Source of the DNA: Eonycteris spelaea
Taxonomy: Eukaryota > Chordata > Mammalia > Chiroptera > Pteropodidae
Assembly: GCA_003508835.1 (NCBI GenBank)
Contig: PUFA01000072.1
Location: 1,116,001 to 1,180,000 of the forward strand
Direction: 5' to 3'
Length of the DNA: 64,000 nucleotides
Shown here: positions 12,405 through 24,130 of the stretch, piece after piece
How positions within the stretch are numbered: position 1 is the stretch's first letter
How the letters are laid out: each line of letters begins with the position of its first letter
Notes under the pieces: model-generated
Told to the model about the DNA's origin: nothing
Seen by the model: the letters and a program-made list of their open reading frames with translations, nothing else
Databases searched by the model: none
Made by a program: the position numbers and the translations under genes

Positions 12405-12625
12405 TAAGAGCACTGCCCAACAGTCAAGGTGCCTGGGTTTGAATTCTGGCTTCACCTCTTCATTAGTTGTGTGATTTGGTCTAAGTTACTTTTCCTCTCT
12501 TGGCCTCCATCTCCTCATCTGTTAAAAGTGGGGATAATCATAGGATTGCTGTGAGATAATTAAAGTACTCAGTCCAGTGCCTGGAACATAGTATATGTTT
12601 ATTAAATGTTAGAAATTATTAAACA
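12405..12625 (+). mobile_element. MIR SINE
   Basis: The MIR core order is present: gtgcctgggtttgaattctggc, then ttgtgtgatttggtctaagtta, then ctcctcatctgttaaaagtggggataat, then cagtgcctggaacatagtatatg and attaaatgtt. The copy is nearly full-length. Confidence 0.85.
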
Positions 12626-13529
12626 AGATGTGACTGAGAAAGTGCTACTGAAATAAAATATATAGATCAGTAGTGAGTGCCTAACTTGGAGTAGGTGTTA
12701 GGAAAAGAGCACTTTATCTCAAGGAATTTGAAGTTAATTGGGATTCCACAATGTATGAGGTAATGTGACATATTAAAAAAAAAATTATACAGTTAAGTGA
12801 ATGTTATGCAATGCCCTTAAAACAGTGAGAAGACTATTTTTCTTTGTCCTTCCCTTGCCACTTTCAAAGTAATATTAGATATGAACAATTGGTATTTTCT
12901 AAACCTTATGTAGGATGTAAAAAAATACTTAGAACACTGCTATTTTTATTGATCTGTAAATACTTTCATGTTTACTATACAAACAGCCTCTAGCCGCATT
13001 TCAAACCAGACTGAGATCCCCTAAATATCTTCTATACAGAAATTTTGATATACATAACTTCAGAAATCATGCTTGGCATAAAGCAAGATACATATAACTG
13101 AATAAATGTGGGCCTGTGAAGTTGGACAGGGTTAGTCAAGAAACCTTTCTTAGAAGGAATTACTTGAATGAGGTTTTGGAAGAAAATCTTTGTATAAATT
13201 GGTGGAGAGAAGAGAAGTGGATACTTTAGATTTAACTCAGGCAAAGCAAAATGTAGAAGTTGCTGGTGAACATGGAGGCAGATCAGATTATCTTTGGGGA
13301 TATTTCACAGAGATCATGAGGAGTCCTGTGTCCTTTTGCTGTATGCATAATTCAAAATAAACAGAATCTAGAAGTTCTAGTACCACTGATAACTTATTGA
13401 AATTTCTGTGTGCGGTTTTCAGTAAAGGGGCTGACTTTTAACAATATCAAAGAAAGAATTTCTATATTTTTTGTCACTTTCTCAGCATTGCTGTTTCCCT
13501 TTCTCTCTAGCCTTTGGCCTTCTCATAAG

Positions 13530-13584
13530 ATGGAAGCACTACTGTTTGGTGTCTGGGCCCTGCTGGCTTTGATCCCTTGCCCAG
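13530..13584 (+). CDS. TCAM1: TCAM1 coding exon 1 (signal peptide)
   Basis: It encodes 18 residues of hydrophobic signal peptide plus one base, ending CCCAG/gtgagg. The ATG at 13530 follows a pyrimidine-rich acceptor-like site (about 13500-13510), which suggests a spliced 5' leader. The upstream in-frame sequence from 13410 has no signal-like character. Confidence 0.85.
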
Positions 13585-16500
13585 GTGAGGCTATTTGGGA
13601 AAGTTTCTTTAGCCGGTATCTGCCAGGGTATCAGTGGCTGGGCAATGAGGGGAGGATAGGAAGTCCTGAGTGGGTAACACTTTAGTATTCACACATCTGG
13701 ACCCTTGGGAGAGAGTCCTATTTCTTGGATCACTAGGACACAGAATCTATGTGTGTCTGGCTGTATCGGGATAACCCAAATCAAGGGATAGGATAATAGA
13801 CCATCAGGGAGAACTCTCCTTAAGAAGTATGCCTTCTCTGCTTGACTCCCTGCTGCACAGGACTGTCCTATTTTCCTGATTTTGATAATATTTTAACTTC
13901 TTTGTTGCCACCTCTGTCATGAATAAGATTTTGATAGGACAGGGCCCATAGCTCAGTTGTGAGGAGTTCTCCGAATGACAAGAAAGGAACTGGAGCCTTA
14001 GTGGGTAACATCGCTGCAAGAGTATGTATTCGCAGAGGGGACTGGTATTTGGGAGATGAAATAGATGGTAGACTTCGAGTAGCTAAAGAGGACTTATAGG
14101 GAAGCTTTCATGAGACTTTACCTCTCATCTACATCACATATCTAAAATTTACCTGAGAGAGATGTCTCTCTCACTGCACCTGAGAAGGTTTCCCTAACGG
14201 ACTAAACTCTTAAGCATTCCCAAACATCTGCACCAAAGCAGAATGGAACAGTCTCACTTTGAGAAGGGTGAAAAGTTCCATGGGAAATGAGTGACCTTGG
14301 GAGTCACCTTTAGATTAGTGGTTCTCATAATTTAGTGTGCCTAAGGGTCACCAGGAGTGCTTATTTTGTTCACTAGCCTATTTCCAGGTCCCACCTTCAC
14401 AAGTTCTTAATCATTCGGTTTGAGGTGGAGCTAGAATTTGCAGTTTTACAAGCATTCCGGGTGATTCTGGTGAAGGTAATCCTTAGGCCATAATTTGAGA
14501 GAAACACTGCTTTGAGGTATAAGTAACAAAGCTCTTTTTCTTAGGGGTCAACGAACCCCATGAGGGCCCTCAGCAGCCAATCCTGGGAGCTTCCCAAGAT
14601 TTCTGGAAGTTTAGGAAGAGAATGGTTTCCTGGGCATAATTTTTAGCAACTCCATAGTTTCCATGGTGACACTAAAGGAGAAATCAGACCCCAGAAAGAT
14701 GATGAGTGGAGGGATGGTGGTAGAATCAGGCTTTTAACTTGTCCATGAAGCGTCTTTTTCTCGCCTAGTCCCCTGTTCATTCAGGGTAGGTTTCCTATTC
14801 TCTAACCTGTAACTAGATAAGCAGGCTCTGCATTTTGTTTGGTTCTTGTGGTTCTTACCAGAGTTTTGGCATATGTGGTTGATCATTTCAGGAGCCACAG
14901 AAGAGCTATTTGAGGTTTCTGTTTGGCCAGATCAGGCCCTGGTAAAGTTTGGAGAGTCCTTAATGGTCAACTGTAGTACTACCTGTCCAGACCCAGGACC
15001 CAGTGGAATTGAGACTTTCTTAAAGAAAACCCAGGTGGGCAAAGGGCCTCAGTGGAAGGAGTTTCTCCTGGAGGATGTGACAGAGAATTCTATTCTGCAG
15101 TGCTTCTTCTCCTGTGCAGGGATCCAGAAGGACACAAGCCTTGACATCACCATGTATCGTGAGTGGGTCTGAGGGCTGGGGAGGAGGAGAAGAATGCGGG
15201 AACGTGACTATCTCTTATTGAGGGAAAATTAGAGATTTCTTCTAGGGAAGAGAATTAGGGCCCTTAATAAAGATTTCTGTCATACTGTAGGAATTCAAGA
15301 GCCAATTACTTCCATTTCCCTTTGGTGTAGGCTTTTAAATTAGGAACATCCCATAGAAGAAATCCAGACATCTGCGCTTGAGTAAGTTCAAATACAGGTG
15401 CCATATGCTAATAACACTAACTTATAAATGATCAAAAAAATGTGTACAACTAATGCTGAATTGTTTGCCACAAATTCTTAGAATAAATGGCAGCGGAAAA
15501 AGGGGGGTCTTTGTGGTCTGGGGCAGCTGGCGAAGTCTTCATGGAAGAGGAGGCGCCTGGGCTTCCCTCCTGCCAAATGGGTAGGATTTGAAGTGATGGG
15601 GATGGGCGGGGAGGGTCTTTCAGGTGGGCATATGGCATCGGCAGGGATATGGTTTTAAGAATAAGTGTGACCCCTGTGAGGTAAGAGTGTGGCTAACTAG
15701 GATGTAGTTTTGTGTGATGCTGAGGTGCTCCTCAGAAGCTGCTCACGCCTCTGAAGCACCTCTGGTAAGAGAGAAAACCTCTCTAGAATGGCAGCAACAA
15801 TGAAAGCACGGACCTCCCTCAGCAGTCTCATTTCTTGGCTATGGATTTTGCCACCTTTGATGGGCAGAAGCGCCAGAAAGCTAACTTGTCCCATCTAGGG
15901 CAGGGATGGCAGAAAGCTGACACTTGATCAGATGGTTTAAGGGGAGCAGTCAGTCACCTCCTATCACAGGCTTCCTGTCCTATTCTATTCCTTTTGGAAG
16001 GGGTGAGTAACCTTCTCTCATAAAACCCACCTTTTGTCTTAAGAGCCACCAGAGCAGGTGATCCTGGAGCTGCAGCCCACATGGGTGGCCGTGGATGAAG
16101 TCTTTACAGTGAAGTGCCATGTGCCTAGTGTAGCACCACTGGAGAACCTCGCCCTCACCCTTCTCCAGGGTAACCAAGAACTACATAGAAAGAACTTTAC
16201 AAGCTTGGCTGTGGCCTCCCAAAGAGCTGAGGTCACCATCAGTGTCAAAGCGCAAAGGGAGAATGACAGGTGCAATTTCTCCTGCCATGCAGAACTGGAC
16301 TTGAGTTCACATGGTGGCGAGCTCTTTCACTCTAGCTCAGCCATCAGGGTGCTCCGGAGTTTTGGTGAGTCAGAGCTCAGATGTGGGAGGAACTCCAAGG
16401 CTCATTCTCCCCATCTTACCTTTGGGACTAAGTCCCCACAGGGTCCGGGTGTGAGTATAATTGAGCTCCACCTCTTCTTGGGCTTTAAATACCCTGGGGA

Positions 16501-18963
16501 CAGAGAGCCTTTTGCCCCGCCCCTTCCTACATTGTCAGGTCCTACATGACAAGATTTATCATGGCTTTTCTCCTTTCTTTCCTCTTTCTCATTTTTTGAC
16601 AGAATTCTCTCAGCGCCCCCAAGTCTGGGTCTCCCCACTTCTGGAGGTTGGGATGGCAGAGACTGTGAGCTGTGAGGTGGCTAGGGTGTTCCCGGCCAAA
16701 GAGGTCACATTCCGCCTGTTCCTGGGAGACCAGGAGCTGAGCCCCTTCCTCTCCTGGGAAGAAGACACAGCATGGGCCAATGCCACTGTTCGGGCCATGG
16801 AAACCGGTGATCAGGAGCTGTCCTGCCTCATATCTCTGGGTCCGATGGAACAGAAAACGAGAGAGCCGGTGCATGTGTATAGTAAGTTACTGGCCCTTCC
16901 CTTCCTCATGAGGGTTCTCTGCCATCGAAAACTTCCTCGGTAAAGCTTGGTGATTTGACTGCAAAGACCCCTGCTAACCTTCGTGGTGTTCACTCTCCAG
17001 TGAACATCAGTCTTCATCTTTCTCTGATAAGTTCAGGCAGGTTCGAGACACACACTGAGACAGCAGTTCTCTCCAGCCTTCGCCTCATTTCCTTAGGCCA
17101 TCCTACTTGGACCTCGAACTTGTTTCTGGGACCAGTTATTTGAGGCTAGGAGAAATCTGCAACATGAAAAAGACATCTTGCTGTTCTTGCTGCAGAGACC
17201 TAGCCAAACGCGGGCACTGTTTGTTGTAGAAGTTCTCAAATTCCCAGAACGCCTCGTGCTCCTGCCATTTAACGCAGAAGCAGTTGTGGTAGCCACAGTC
17301 TTCCCTCTGTTGTCTGCCCACCCAAGGGGTACCACCAGCAGCAAGAGGACAGAATGGCTGCCGGTTTTGAGATACATGTTTGGTTCTCTTTTTCCTTTTC
17401 TTACAGGCTTCCCTCCACCAATCCTGGAGATAGAAGAACTATACCCATTGGCAGGGACAGATGTTAATGTGACCTGCACAGGGCATGTGTTAACATCCCC
17501 CAGCCCTACTCTTTGGCTTCAGGGAGCCCCAGACCTCCCTGCCCCTGGGGAGCCTGCCTGGCTCTTACTTACCACCAGGGAGGAAGATGATGGCCGAAAT
17601 TTCTCCTGTGAGCCTCTTTGGAGGTTCAGGGTCAACGGTTGATCAAAACCACTACGATCCAGCTCCATGTCTTATGTGAGTGCAGACCTGATCCTTCTGG
17701 TCAAAAAGAGGAGTGTTAGTCTCCCATTTCCTGCAGCTTCATCGTTAGAGTTGCCGTATTTTTCTCATTAAAATAAAATCAAAGGGAAAAAGTAAAACTA
17801 AAGCACTCCAAGCTTACCTTACCCCAACAAAGTGAGTGGGGAGGAACTCGAGGGGAAACAGGCACAGAGAAAAGTGGTTAAAGTGATCAGGCATTCGCCG
17901 AGGGCCAGAGGCTGAGAACATGGAAAGTGACAGTTGGAGTTTATGCTGAGGAAATAAATTTCTACATAAAAATTTGTATTTTGAAAAGTAGAAAAGTCCT
18001 CATCTCTGGGTTTGCTACTACCCATGGTCTCACTCACTGAGAAGCAAAAGTGGGAAGCAGTGGCCCCGAGGCCACCATTGGCAGAGCATTCCCGTTCATT
18101 TAGTCAGAATCTGTTAAATGCCCCATGCTGCACCTCACACCCTTGCCCCTAGGGAATGGAGGAAACAGTGGACCAAAGCAGGGAACTGGTGGGCCTCTTC
18201 TTGGGATAGAAAGTTGTGACAGCATTTGGGTTGGGGAGGGAGGGGCGAACATGACTGTGAGGACGGAATGTGCACACTGAGCTCTGTTCCTTCAGGTACT
18301 CTCTCTTTTTTTCCAGATAAGCCACGGTTGGAGGAATCTGGTTGCCCTGGCAACCAAACATGGGTGGAAGGGATGGAACAGATGCTTGCTTGCATCCCAA
18401 AGGGAAACCCAACTCCATCGTTGGTGTGTACCTGGAATGGAATGACCTTTGACCTTGAAGTGCCCCAGAAGGCAACCCAGAACCACACTGGAACCTACTG
18501 CTGCATGGCCACTAACCGGCTGGGCTCTGTCAGCAAAGACATTGCTGTCATTGTTCAAGGTGACAGTAACTCCCCTGCTGCCAGGCCCAGGATGGAAGTC
18601 CCCCAGGGGTTTGGGATTCTTATCCAGACATGGAAAGAAGAAAGAGTTCAGTGGGCTGGGGGCAGTGAGATGAGAAGTGGGCTTGGTGGGCTGGGTGTGA
18701 TTCTCTTGCCCTTGAACCCTCCCAATTGTCTGTCTGTCTGTGCTTGGGCAGGACTGGATGAAGGAAACAGCTCCACCATCTTCATCATTATTACCGTTGC
18801 CCTTGGTGTGGGTGTAATCATCATAGCGCTGTATTTGAACTATCGGCCCTGCAAGATAGAGAGAGGAAATTGTCCTGTAGGCGGAAAGAGAAGAGCAAAG
18901 AGGAGGAAAGCCAGTTTGCTGTTCAACAAGCAGAAAAGTGTAATGCACATAACTGTTAAGTAG
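13530..18963 (+). CDS. TCAM1: TCAM1, testicular cell adhesion molecule 1 (ICAM-like, five Ig domains)
   Basis: TCAM1 is a type I membrane protein of the ICAM family expressed in rodent male germ cells; the human copy is pseudogene TCAM1P. Coding exons are 13530-13584, 14892-15158, 16044-16364, 16603-16881, 17407-17675, 18317-18559 and 18752-18963. All have GT-AG boundaries and phase-1 junctions, the classic one-exon-per-Ig-domain layout. Visible features are a signal peptide (MEALLFGVWALLALIPCP), D1 with the ICAM motif CSTTC and GIET, D2 beginning PPEQV, D3, D4, D5 with CPGNQTW and GTYCC, a transmembrane helix (IFIIITVALGVGVIIIALYL) and a basic tail ending MHITVK. Expected length is about 548 residues. 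One single-base deletion in exon 5 (between 17612 and 17613, in TGTGAG/CCTC) shifts D4 into a stop at 17640-17642. Exon 5 is 269 nt where phase requires 270. All other exons are open, so the break is probably a sequence error, though a recent polymorphism or true inactivation cannot be excluded. ICAM2 and ICAM1 were considered. Five Ig domains and the position between SMARCD2 and GH1 point to TCAM1. Confidence 0.87.
14318..14515 (+). mobile_element. MER5/Charlie-type hAT fragment in TCAM1 intron 1
   Basis: It runs from agtggttctcataatttagtgtgcc to gccataatttgagagaaacactgc, with the intervening gtgattctggtgaaggtaat. The order matches the MER5-group hAT repeats. Confidence 0.6.
14892..15158 (+). 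CDS. TCAM1: TCAM1 exon, Ig domain 1
   Basis: This is the N-terminal I-set domain with the double-cysteine ICAM pattern VNCSTTC and C...C in LQCFFSC. It contains GPSGIET. The Glu of GIET (precursor residue 59) aligns with the ICAM-1 Glu that coordinates the integrin I-domain metal. Donor: TATC/gtgagt. Confidence 0.85.
16044..16364 (+). CDS. TCAM1: TCAM1 exon, Ig domain 2
   Basis: It starts PPEQVILELQPTWVAV, a typical ICAM D2 opening, and has the Cys pair in FTVKCHV and CNFSCHAEL. Sequons include NFT and NFS. The exon is 321 nt in phase 1 with a TTTG/gtgagt donor. Confidence 0.85.
16603..16881 (+). CDS. TCAM1: TCAM1 exon, Ig domain 3
   Basis: It is open throughout, with ETVSCEVARVFPA and QELSCLISL as the Ig cysteine strands and the motif FRLFLGDQEL, a hallmark of ICAM D3. 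It has the sequon NAT. The acceptor follows a strong pyrimidine tract ending tttttgacag. Confidence 0.85.
17407..17675 (+). CDS. TCAM1: TCAM1 exon, Ig domain 4 (frame broken by one base)
   Basis: It opens FPPPILEIEELYPLAGTDVNVTC and contains DDGRNFSC, the usual ICAM D4 ending. After TGTGAG at 17607-17612 the frame slips by one base, and TGA appears at 17640-17642. The other frame then continues in ICAM style to a normal donor (CTTAT/gtgagt). Splice sites are intact. Confidence 0.8.
18317..18559 (+). CDS. TCAM1: TCAM1 exon, Ig domain 5
   Basis: This is the membrane-proximal domain, with CPGNQTWVEG, MLACIPKGNPTP and HTGTYCCMATN, the typical ICAM D5 landmarks. The acceptor is tctttttttccag and the donor CAAG/gtgaca. 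Confidence 0.85.
18752..18963 (+). CDS. TCAM1: TCAM1 last exon: stalk, transmembrane helix, cytoplasmic tail
   Basis: It encodes a short stalk with the sequon NSS, one hydrophobic helix of about 20 residues, and a tail of roughly 46 residues rich in Lys/Arg (GGKRRAKRRKA). It ends at TAG 18961-18963. The basic juxtamembrane tail is reminiscent of ICAM ERM-binding tails, but binding is inference. Confidence 0.85.
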
Positions 18964-20007
18964 AAACAGCTATTTGGTGCAGGGCCCTCTGCTACTGGGA
19001 ATTCCTAAGGGAGGGAATGGGGTAGAGGAGAAAGGAAGAGACGTTTTCCGTTGCCCTGTGCAGTCCCATAAAACAAGTGTTTCAGGCCCCTGTGTCCCTT
19101 CATGTCCCTTGCATCCACAAGTTGTACTCCCCGAGTTCACTCTAGTCACTAGGAATTTCAGAACTCGTGAGAGAGCCTCTTGTTCCTTGCTGTAGGCTTA
19201 ATCAGTCCACTCTTAGATTCACAAAAGAAAATCCCACCCTTGCCTCATCATCCCTGTTACCTGCCACTGCCCTTTGCTCCCAAACATCAGACTGAAGCGA
19301 TAGAAATATCTCAGAAATGCAACTCATTTCTCATGGTTTCCTCATGACTAAATGGGAACCAGTTTCTTTGTCCAGAGATAGGACTTTGAAGGGAGTGAGT
19401 ATCAAACAAAGGGATAGGAATATGAACCCTATTCCTGTCTACAGGTTCCCCTGCTCCCCTAACCTGGGAGTCTGGAATGCTATCTCCCAGACCCAGCATG
19501 ACAACAACGTTAAGGGTCAGTGGCTGGCCATACTTCACCTCACTCACCATCAGTCATCAGTTGTGTGCCTTGGTGGAGAATAATAAGAAAGTCCACACTG
19601 GTTAGAAAAGCAGCTTACCTAGTCAGTGTTCTGCCTCTGGCGTGGAAGTTAGAGTTCTTCCATGAAACAGGCTTTGTAGGTTAAGGGCTCCAAACGTCTC
19701 TGAATTCTTTTTCGTAATCCATTATAGAGTTCACATTTGACATACTAATTTTTTTTTTACCTGTGCCAGCTCTTAGGGTATAGTTCCAATGTTTATTCTC
19801 CCATTTCATAAATATATATTCTCATCTGTCTGCAAACTATTTCCTTTAAGCTTTGGGAGGATTCCTCCTATGACAATATTTCCCACATTGTATGATTGAG
19901 CTTCCTTCTCTGTTCTTTGGAAAGAGAAGACATGAGGAGTCATTAAAACCAGAACTTTTCTCCCACATTAGATACATATGGGTCACTAAAATGTTGAATA
20001 TGGTAAA

Positions 20008-20013
20008 AATAAA
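20008..20013 (+). terminator. TCAM1: Candidate poly(A) signal of TCAM1
   Basis: A canonical AATAAA lies about 1.05 kb after the TCAM1 stop. In AT-rich DNA this hexamer is common, so the assignment is weak. Confidence 0.25.
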
Positions 20014-20329
20014 AGTGATTTCACAATTTCTCAAAGTATTTCTCTTTGTCATTGTTGAAAGCTTTTATTAAGCCACGTGGTTGCACTTTGAGTATAATTT
20101 CTAAGAAAAGAATGTCAAGTTGGTAGCATCAACAATCAGCTTAGGTGGTGCATTAGTTCATGGCAGCAGCCTGTAAGACCAGCATCAAAACTAAAGTCTA
20201 GACTTCCAGAGAGAGAGAGGTCCACAGCCTTCCAAACTAGACACTAGCGAGAAAGAACACGGCATCAGGCATTGAAGTGAAAAAAATTCTCTCATTTCTC
20301 CTTGAGTCTGGATTATGGATTGGGTATAA

Positions 20330-20470
20330 AAATAACCCTTTGGTTTCAACACACACAAGGCAGTGTGGATACGATGGTGAACAGAACACTGCCCCTGCCT
20401 TCTGCAAGCTTACAGTCTGAGAGAAGCTAGAGCAAGTCAACAGGAAATGACAATTGTACCTTAAAACTCC
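20330..20470 (+). mobile_element. L2 fragment
   Basis: It contains gatacgatggtgaacagaac followed by cttctgcaagcttacagtctga, the L2 3' signature. Confidence 0.5.
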
Positions 20471-22179
20471 TCTGACTGACTGGGAAAGCACAGGTCCATA
20501 TAAGATCACCTAACTCAGGATCAAAGAAGGCTCCCTGGTTGGAGATTGGAAATCTTGGAGATACCTTGTTTGATTCTGCAAAACACTATCTTCCAAAGTG
20601 ATCTTTTCTGCCTCAATTTTTCCAACAAATATAGTAGCCACTGCTCTTATCATGTAATATAAATTACTCTTCTGATTTAAGCACTTGGGGAAATAAGTTA
20701 GGAAGCAGGTTTAGGAGTGTATAGGGCAGTCGAATCCAGGAGTCTCTAGCCATTTCAGTTTCTTGGGATCAGCTGCCTCAGGTCTGGAGTTGTCTCAGTC
20801 TGCAAACCCTACTTCAGGGCCCAGTGTCCTAAAGCACAGAGAATCCTAAACAGGAGGGAGGAGGGGGCTTATTCGGACTTCCTGGATCCATCACAGAGAG
20901 CCTGAAGGCTTAGCCTGATGCTACCTTTGCTTCTCACTGCCACATGGTGTCACTGTTGACAGAGTGTTCCACATGGTCCATTAAACCTTGCGGTTCTGCA
21001 GATCCAGGTTCTGAGTAAGCTGCCTTGAATTTTTCAGGAGCTTGATCCACTTCCTCAGGGCTTGTCCAGCTGGAGGTGACGACTTGCATGGATTTCCAGG
21101 GTCACACTTCTCAGAGCTCAGTACCTGGGATTAGCTGTCCTGTAAGGCTGTTCAGATTTGGGTAGGCTCCTCCCCGCGTAGACTTGAAAATTTCTCTTCC
21201 CTTTTGCTCTCCAAGGATCCACACAACCAGGGGTCTGGCGGCCCCTCCTACTCAATTCTTAAATCATGAAGAGTTTCATTATATCTCTTTTCCAGAATAA
21301 CAGCTGGTCTCTGCCCACTCTTCTAAGTGGAGCTGCCTGGTCTCCAGGGAGCCCCGCCCTCTAAAAGGTTTGGATTATACTCTTTTTCTGAATAATTAAG
21401 CAAACAGCTCACACTTACCTGCAGCTACCCTGATTATCATTAAGAGAAGAGAGTGACCTTTAATACCCAAAAGTCTACTTTCTTAAGAAAGTCAAGGTGA
21501 CTTTCTCATATCGTTCTTTTTAGATCTGAGAAAAAACAAATCTTCAGTGAGTCTTCTTACAATAGGGAGAATAATAGTATTTACCTATTATAGGATTATA
21601 GTTGGAAAGAAATGACATAGTATTTGTAAAAACACTAGCATGGTTTTGTATGTATGTGTTCACAAGTATTAGTTTTCATTATTACACTAATAATAATGGT
21701 GGTTATTCATAATTATAATAAATTCAAAGCAACAGTCAGAAAACCATGACAACTGCTGAGGGCCATCAAAAGTCATATATATACCATGGACATTTTTCGC
21801 TTTTTCATTGAGCTCTTTCTCCTTTTCTATTCCTTTCCTTCACCCACCTTTACCCTTGTTTTGTTCTACTAGTAGGATGACCAATTGTTCCAGTTCGCAT
21901 TGTGCTGAGGTGTTCTGGGACATGGGACATTCAGCACTAAAACTGAGAAAGTTGTATGCAAACCGGGATGGGTTGGTGACTAATAACTAGTATCACTCAA
22001 AGTGTTTCTCAGCTGTGTGTGAGGGGGAGGGGAGTTTGAATTTAAAAAGCTGCAAGACAGTGTCATGTTTGCTTGACCCAGAAGCACAGGTCTTATAATT
22101 CTGAAGCAAGGACAAAGGGCCAGTTCTGCCTTCAAATGTGTATAATAAAGATGTACCCGGAGAGTGGGATCCTCTTCCT

Positions 22180-22770
22180 GGCACGTTGTCCAGATTCTTG
22201 ACATCTTGAACAAAGAATTGAGCAAGACACCAAAATACAGCAGGAAAAAAAGCTTTACTCGAAGGGAAAGTACACTTCCAGGCGTGGAAGCAGATCTGAG
22301 CAAGAGAAGGGTGGCTCAAAAGGCCTGGTAAGAAGGCCTTTGGGGTTTTTATCCCTTTGGGATTTTTATCCCTTTGTGCTGTGAGTGGCTACTTTTCTTA
22401 GAGGGGTGGGCTTCCTTGATTGACAATTAAGATGGACGGGACTCAGTGATTCATCATTTTGCTTTCTGCGCATGTTTATTCCCAGAATTCAGTCTGTTAT
22501 GATGCTATTAATGAACTTCTGGGCATATGCATTACATTATGGTATAATGAAGCTCAGGTGAGTTGAAGGTTGTTGGGTCTTCGTTGCGCAGGTGTGAGTG
22601 ACTGGCCTAGATTGATAACCTAATTCTCTGCTTGTTTCTTTGTGGAAGTTACTTTAAGCCTAAAACTGTCTTTGGGCTTGCTTAATTGTGGGCGGATCAG
22701 GGCGGACCCCTTCTAGAATAGGATGACCGCAGTGTCTTTGCCGGCAGACCTGAAACCCCCTAACTAACTT
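22180..22770 (-). mobile_element. ERV-type solo LTR, decayed
   Basis: The segment beginning gttgtccagattcttgacatcttgaacaaagaattg resembles, from memory, the antisense end of an ERV1-class long terminal repeat. An aaagctttactcg tract would be the reversed polyadenylation region. A local duplication of tttttatccctttg occurs at about 22350-22375. No gag, pol or env frame is present nearby. Ends and family are not resolved. Confidence 0.4.
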
Positions 22771-23574
22771 TCTTGCCTAACTCTTTTCTAAGAGCCATGA
22801 ACTCCCTTATTATTAGTATGGATGTTGAGGGATGGGAGGTCTCTTCTTCTGTATTTGCGTCCTGCTGAGAAGGGTTGTTGTCCCTGCCTACTGGGGTTTC
22901 ATGGAGCTCTTTCCCTTTCTGCCTTAGGGTGGGATCTTGGGTTTCCTGCCTCAGTCCCTAGACAAGGAAAAGAAGATACAAACTTGTTATTTAAATCATA
23001 TATCTATTAATTTCTATTATTGATTTGCCTACTAAACGAGTAAAGGGAAATAGGCTTGGTTAATGTATTTCTCAAAGAGTGAAAAAAGGACCTTTGGCCT
23101 AAAGTCCCCTCCCCTCTCAGACTCTAAGGTCCTTGTCTGGCCTAACACTATTTCTGCTAACAGTGGGCCCGATGACCCTTATCAATAGCCAGAGGATCTC
23201 AGGAGTCACCAATTTTGAGGCAATTATCTGGATTTGAGGGGGAGGGCCTTTTTCCCAAGGAAAAGAGGGAAGAAAACTAAGTTTACTAAAAAGATTAAGA
23301 ACTCTGCAAGAGATGTCCCATTTCATTTCCTGCTAGAAGATTAAGAATTTCACAAGTGATGTCCCATATCAAAGGCACAAAACTCACCATATGTGTTTCA
23401 GCAATGCTGATGGAGGAAATTCATCATTTTATGGATGAATGATCATTTTAGGCTAAATTTAAATTTACAAGGTTGTATGAAGTTAGAAAAACATGACTCC
23501 AGGGGTCTAGAGTTACTGGAGCTTTGCCGTTTGAATTCTTCCTCATGCAAATCTCACTGATCTTACTCTTAGGA

Positions 23575-23900
23575 AGATTTTTTTTATTAGAAAATACTTT
23601 AAATTTTGAAAAAAAATGTGGTAAAATAGACATAAAATTTACTGTCTTAAATATTTTGAGTGTATAGTTCAATAATATCAAGTACTTTCACATTATTGTG
23701 CAACCAATCTCCAGAACTCTTTTCGTCTTGCAAAACTGAAACTCTGAACCCGCTAAACAACTCCCCCTTCCCCCTGTCTCCCGCCCTTGGTAACCACGAT
23801 TCTACTTTCTGTTTCTGGATTTGACTATTTTAAGTTCCTCCTATGAAGGACATCATACAGTACTTGTCTTTTTATTACCAGCTTATTCGAAAAAAAATTT
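23575..23900 (-). mobile_element. Old L1 3' end
   Basis: A T run is followed by gtggtaaaatagacataaaatttac, then gtatagttcaataatatcaag and ccaatctccagaactctttt. This is the reversed L1M 3' UTR, a second copy of the type seen near 5.1 kb. Confidence 0.65.
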
Positions 23901-24014
23901 TAATGACTGGTTAGAAATAGGGAGAGCCACAGCTGGCCCAGAGCTTGCATCTCCTTTTGCCTCTTTTACCCAGACAGTAGCTGTGACACGTGTCTCTCTC
24001 ATCTTTGTGTCCTA

Positions 24015-24130
24015 ACTCAGTGGCTCTCAATCTAGTTTGCCATTTTCGACTCACCTGGGGAGCTTTTACAAGCACTCTTGCCTGGGTCCCTTCTCAGATC
24101 AATTAAATCAGAGTCGCTGGGAGAGAAGGC
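24015..24130 (+). mobile_element. MER5/Charlie-type hAT fragment
   Basis: It has agtggctctcaatctagttt, then actcacctggggagctttta, then gatcaattaaatcagagtcg. The pattern and order fit the MER5 group. Confidence 0.5.

Larger units (their letters stand above)
10931..13510 (+). other. TCAM1: Putative TCAM1 5' intron
   Basis: No coding signal is seen here. The stretch holds an L2 fragment (11.28-11.42 kb), a MIR (12.41-12.63 kb) and a G-rich tract near 12005-12022. If the 10.2-10.9 kb block is the TCAM1 first exon, this is its intron. Confidence 0.4.

Noticed and set aside
13530..18963. Identity as ICAM2 or ICAM1
   Set aside because: ICAM2 has two Ig domains and lies on the other side of SCN4A in human. 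ICAM1 is on another chromosome. Five domains between SMARCD2 and GH1 fit TCAM1.
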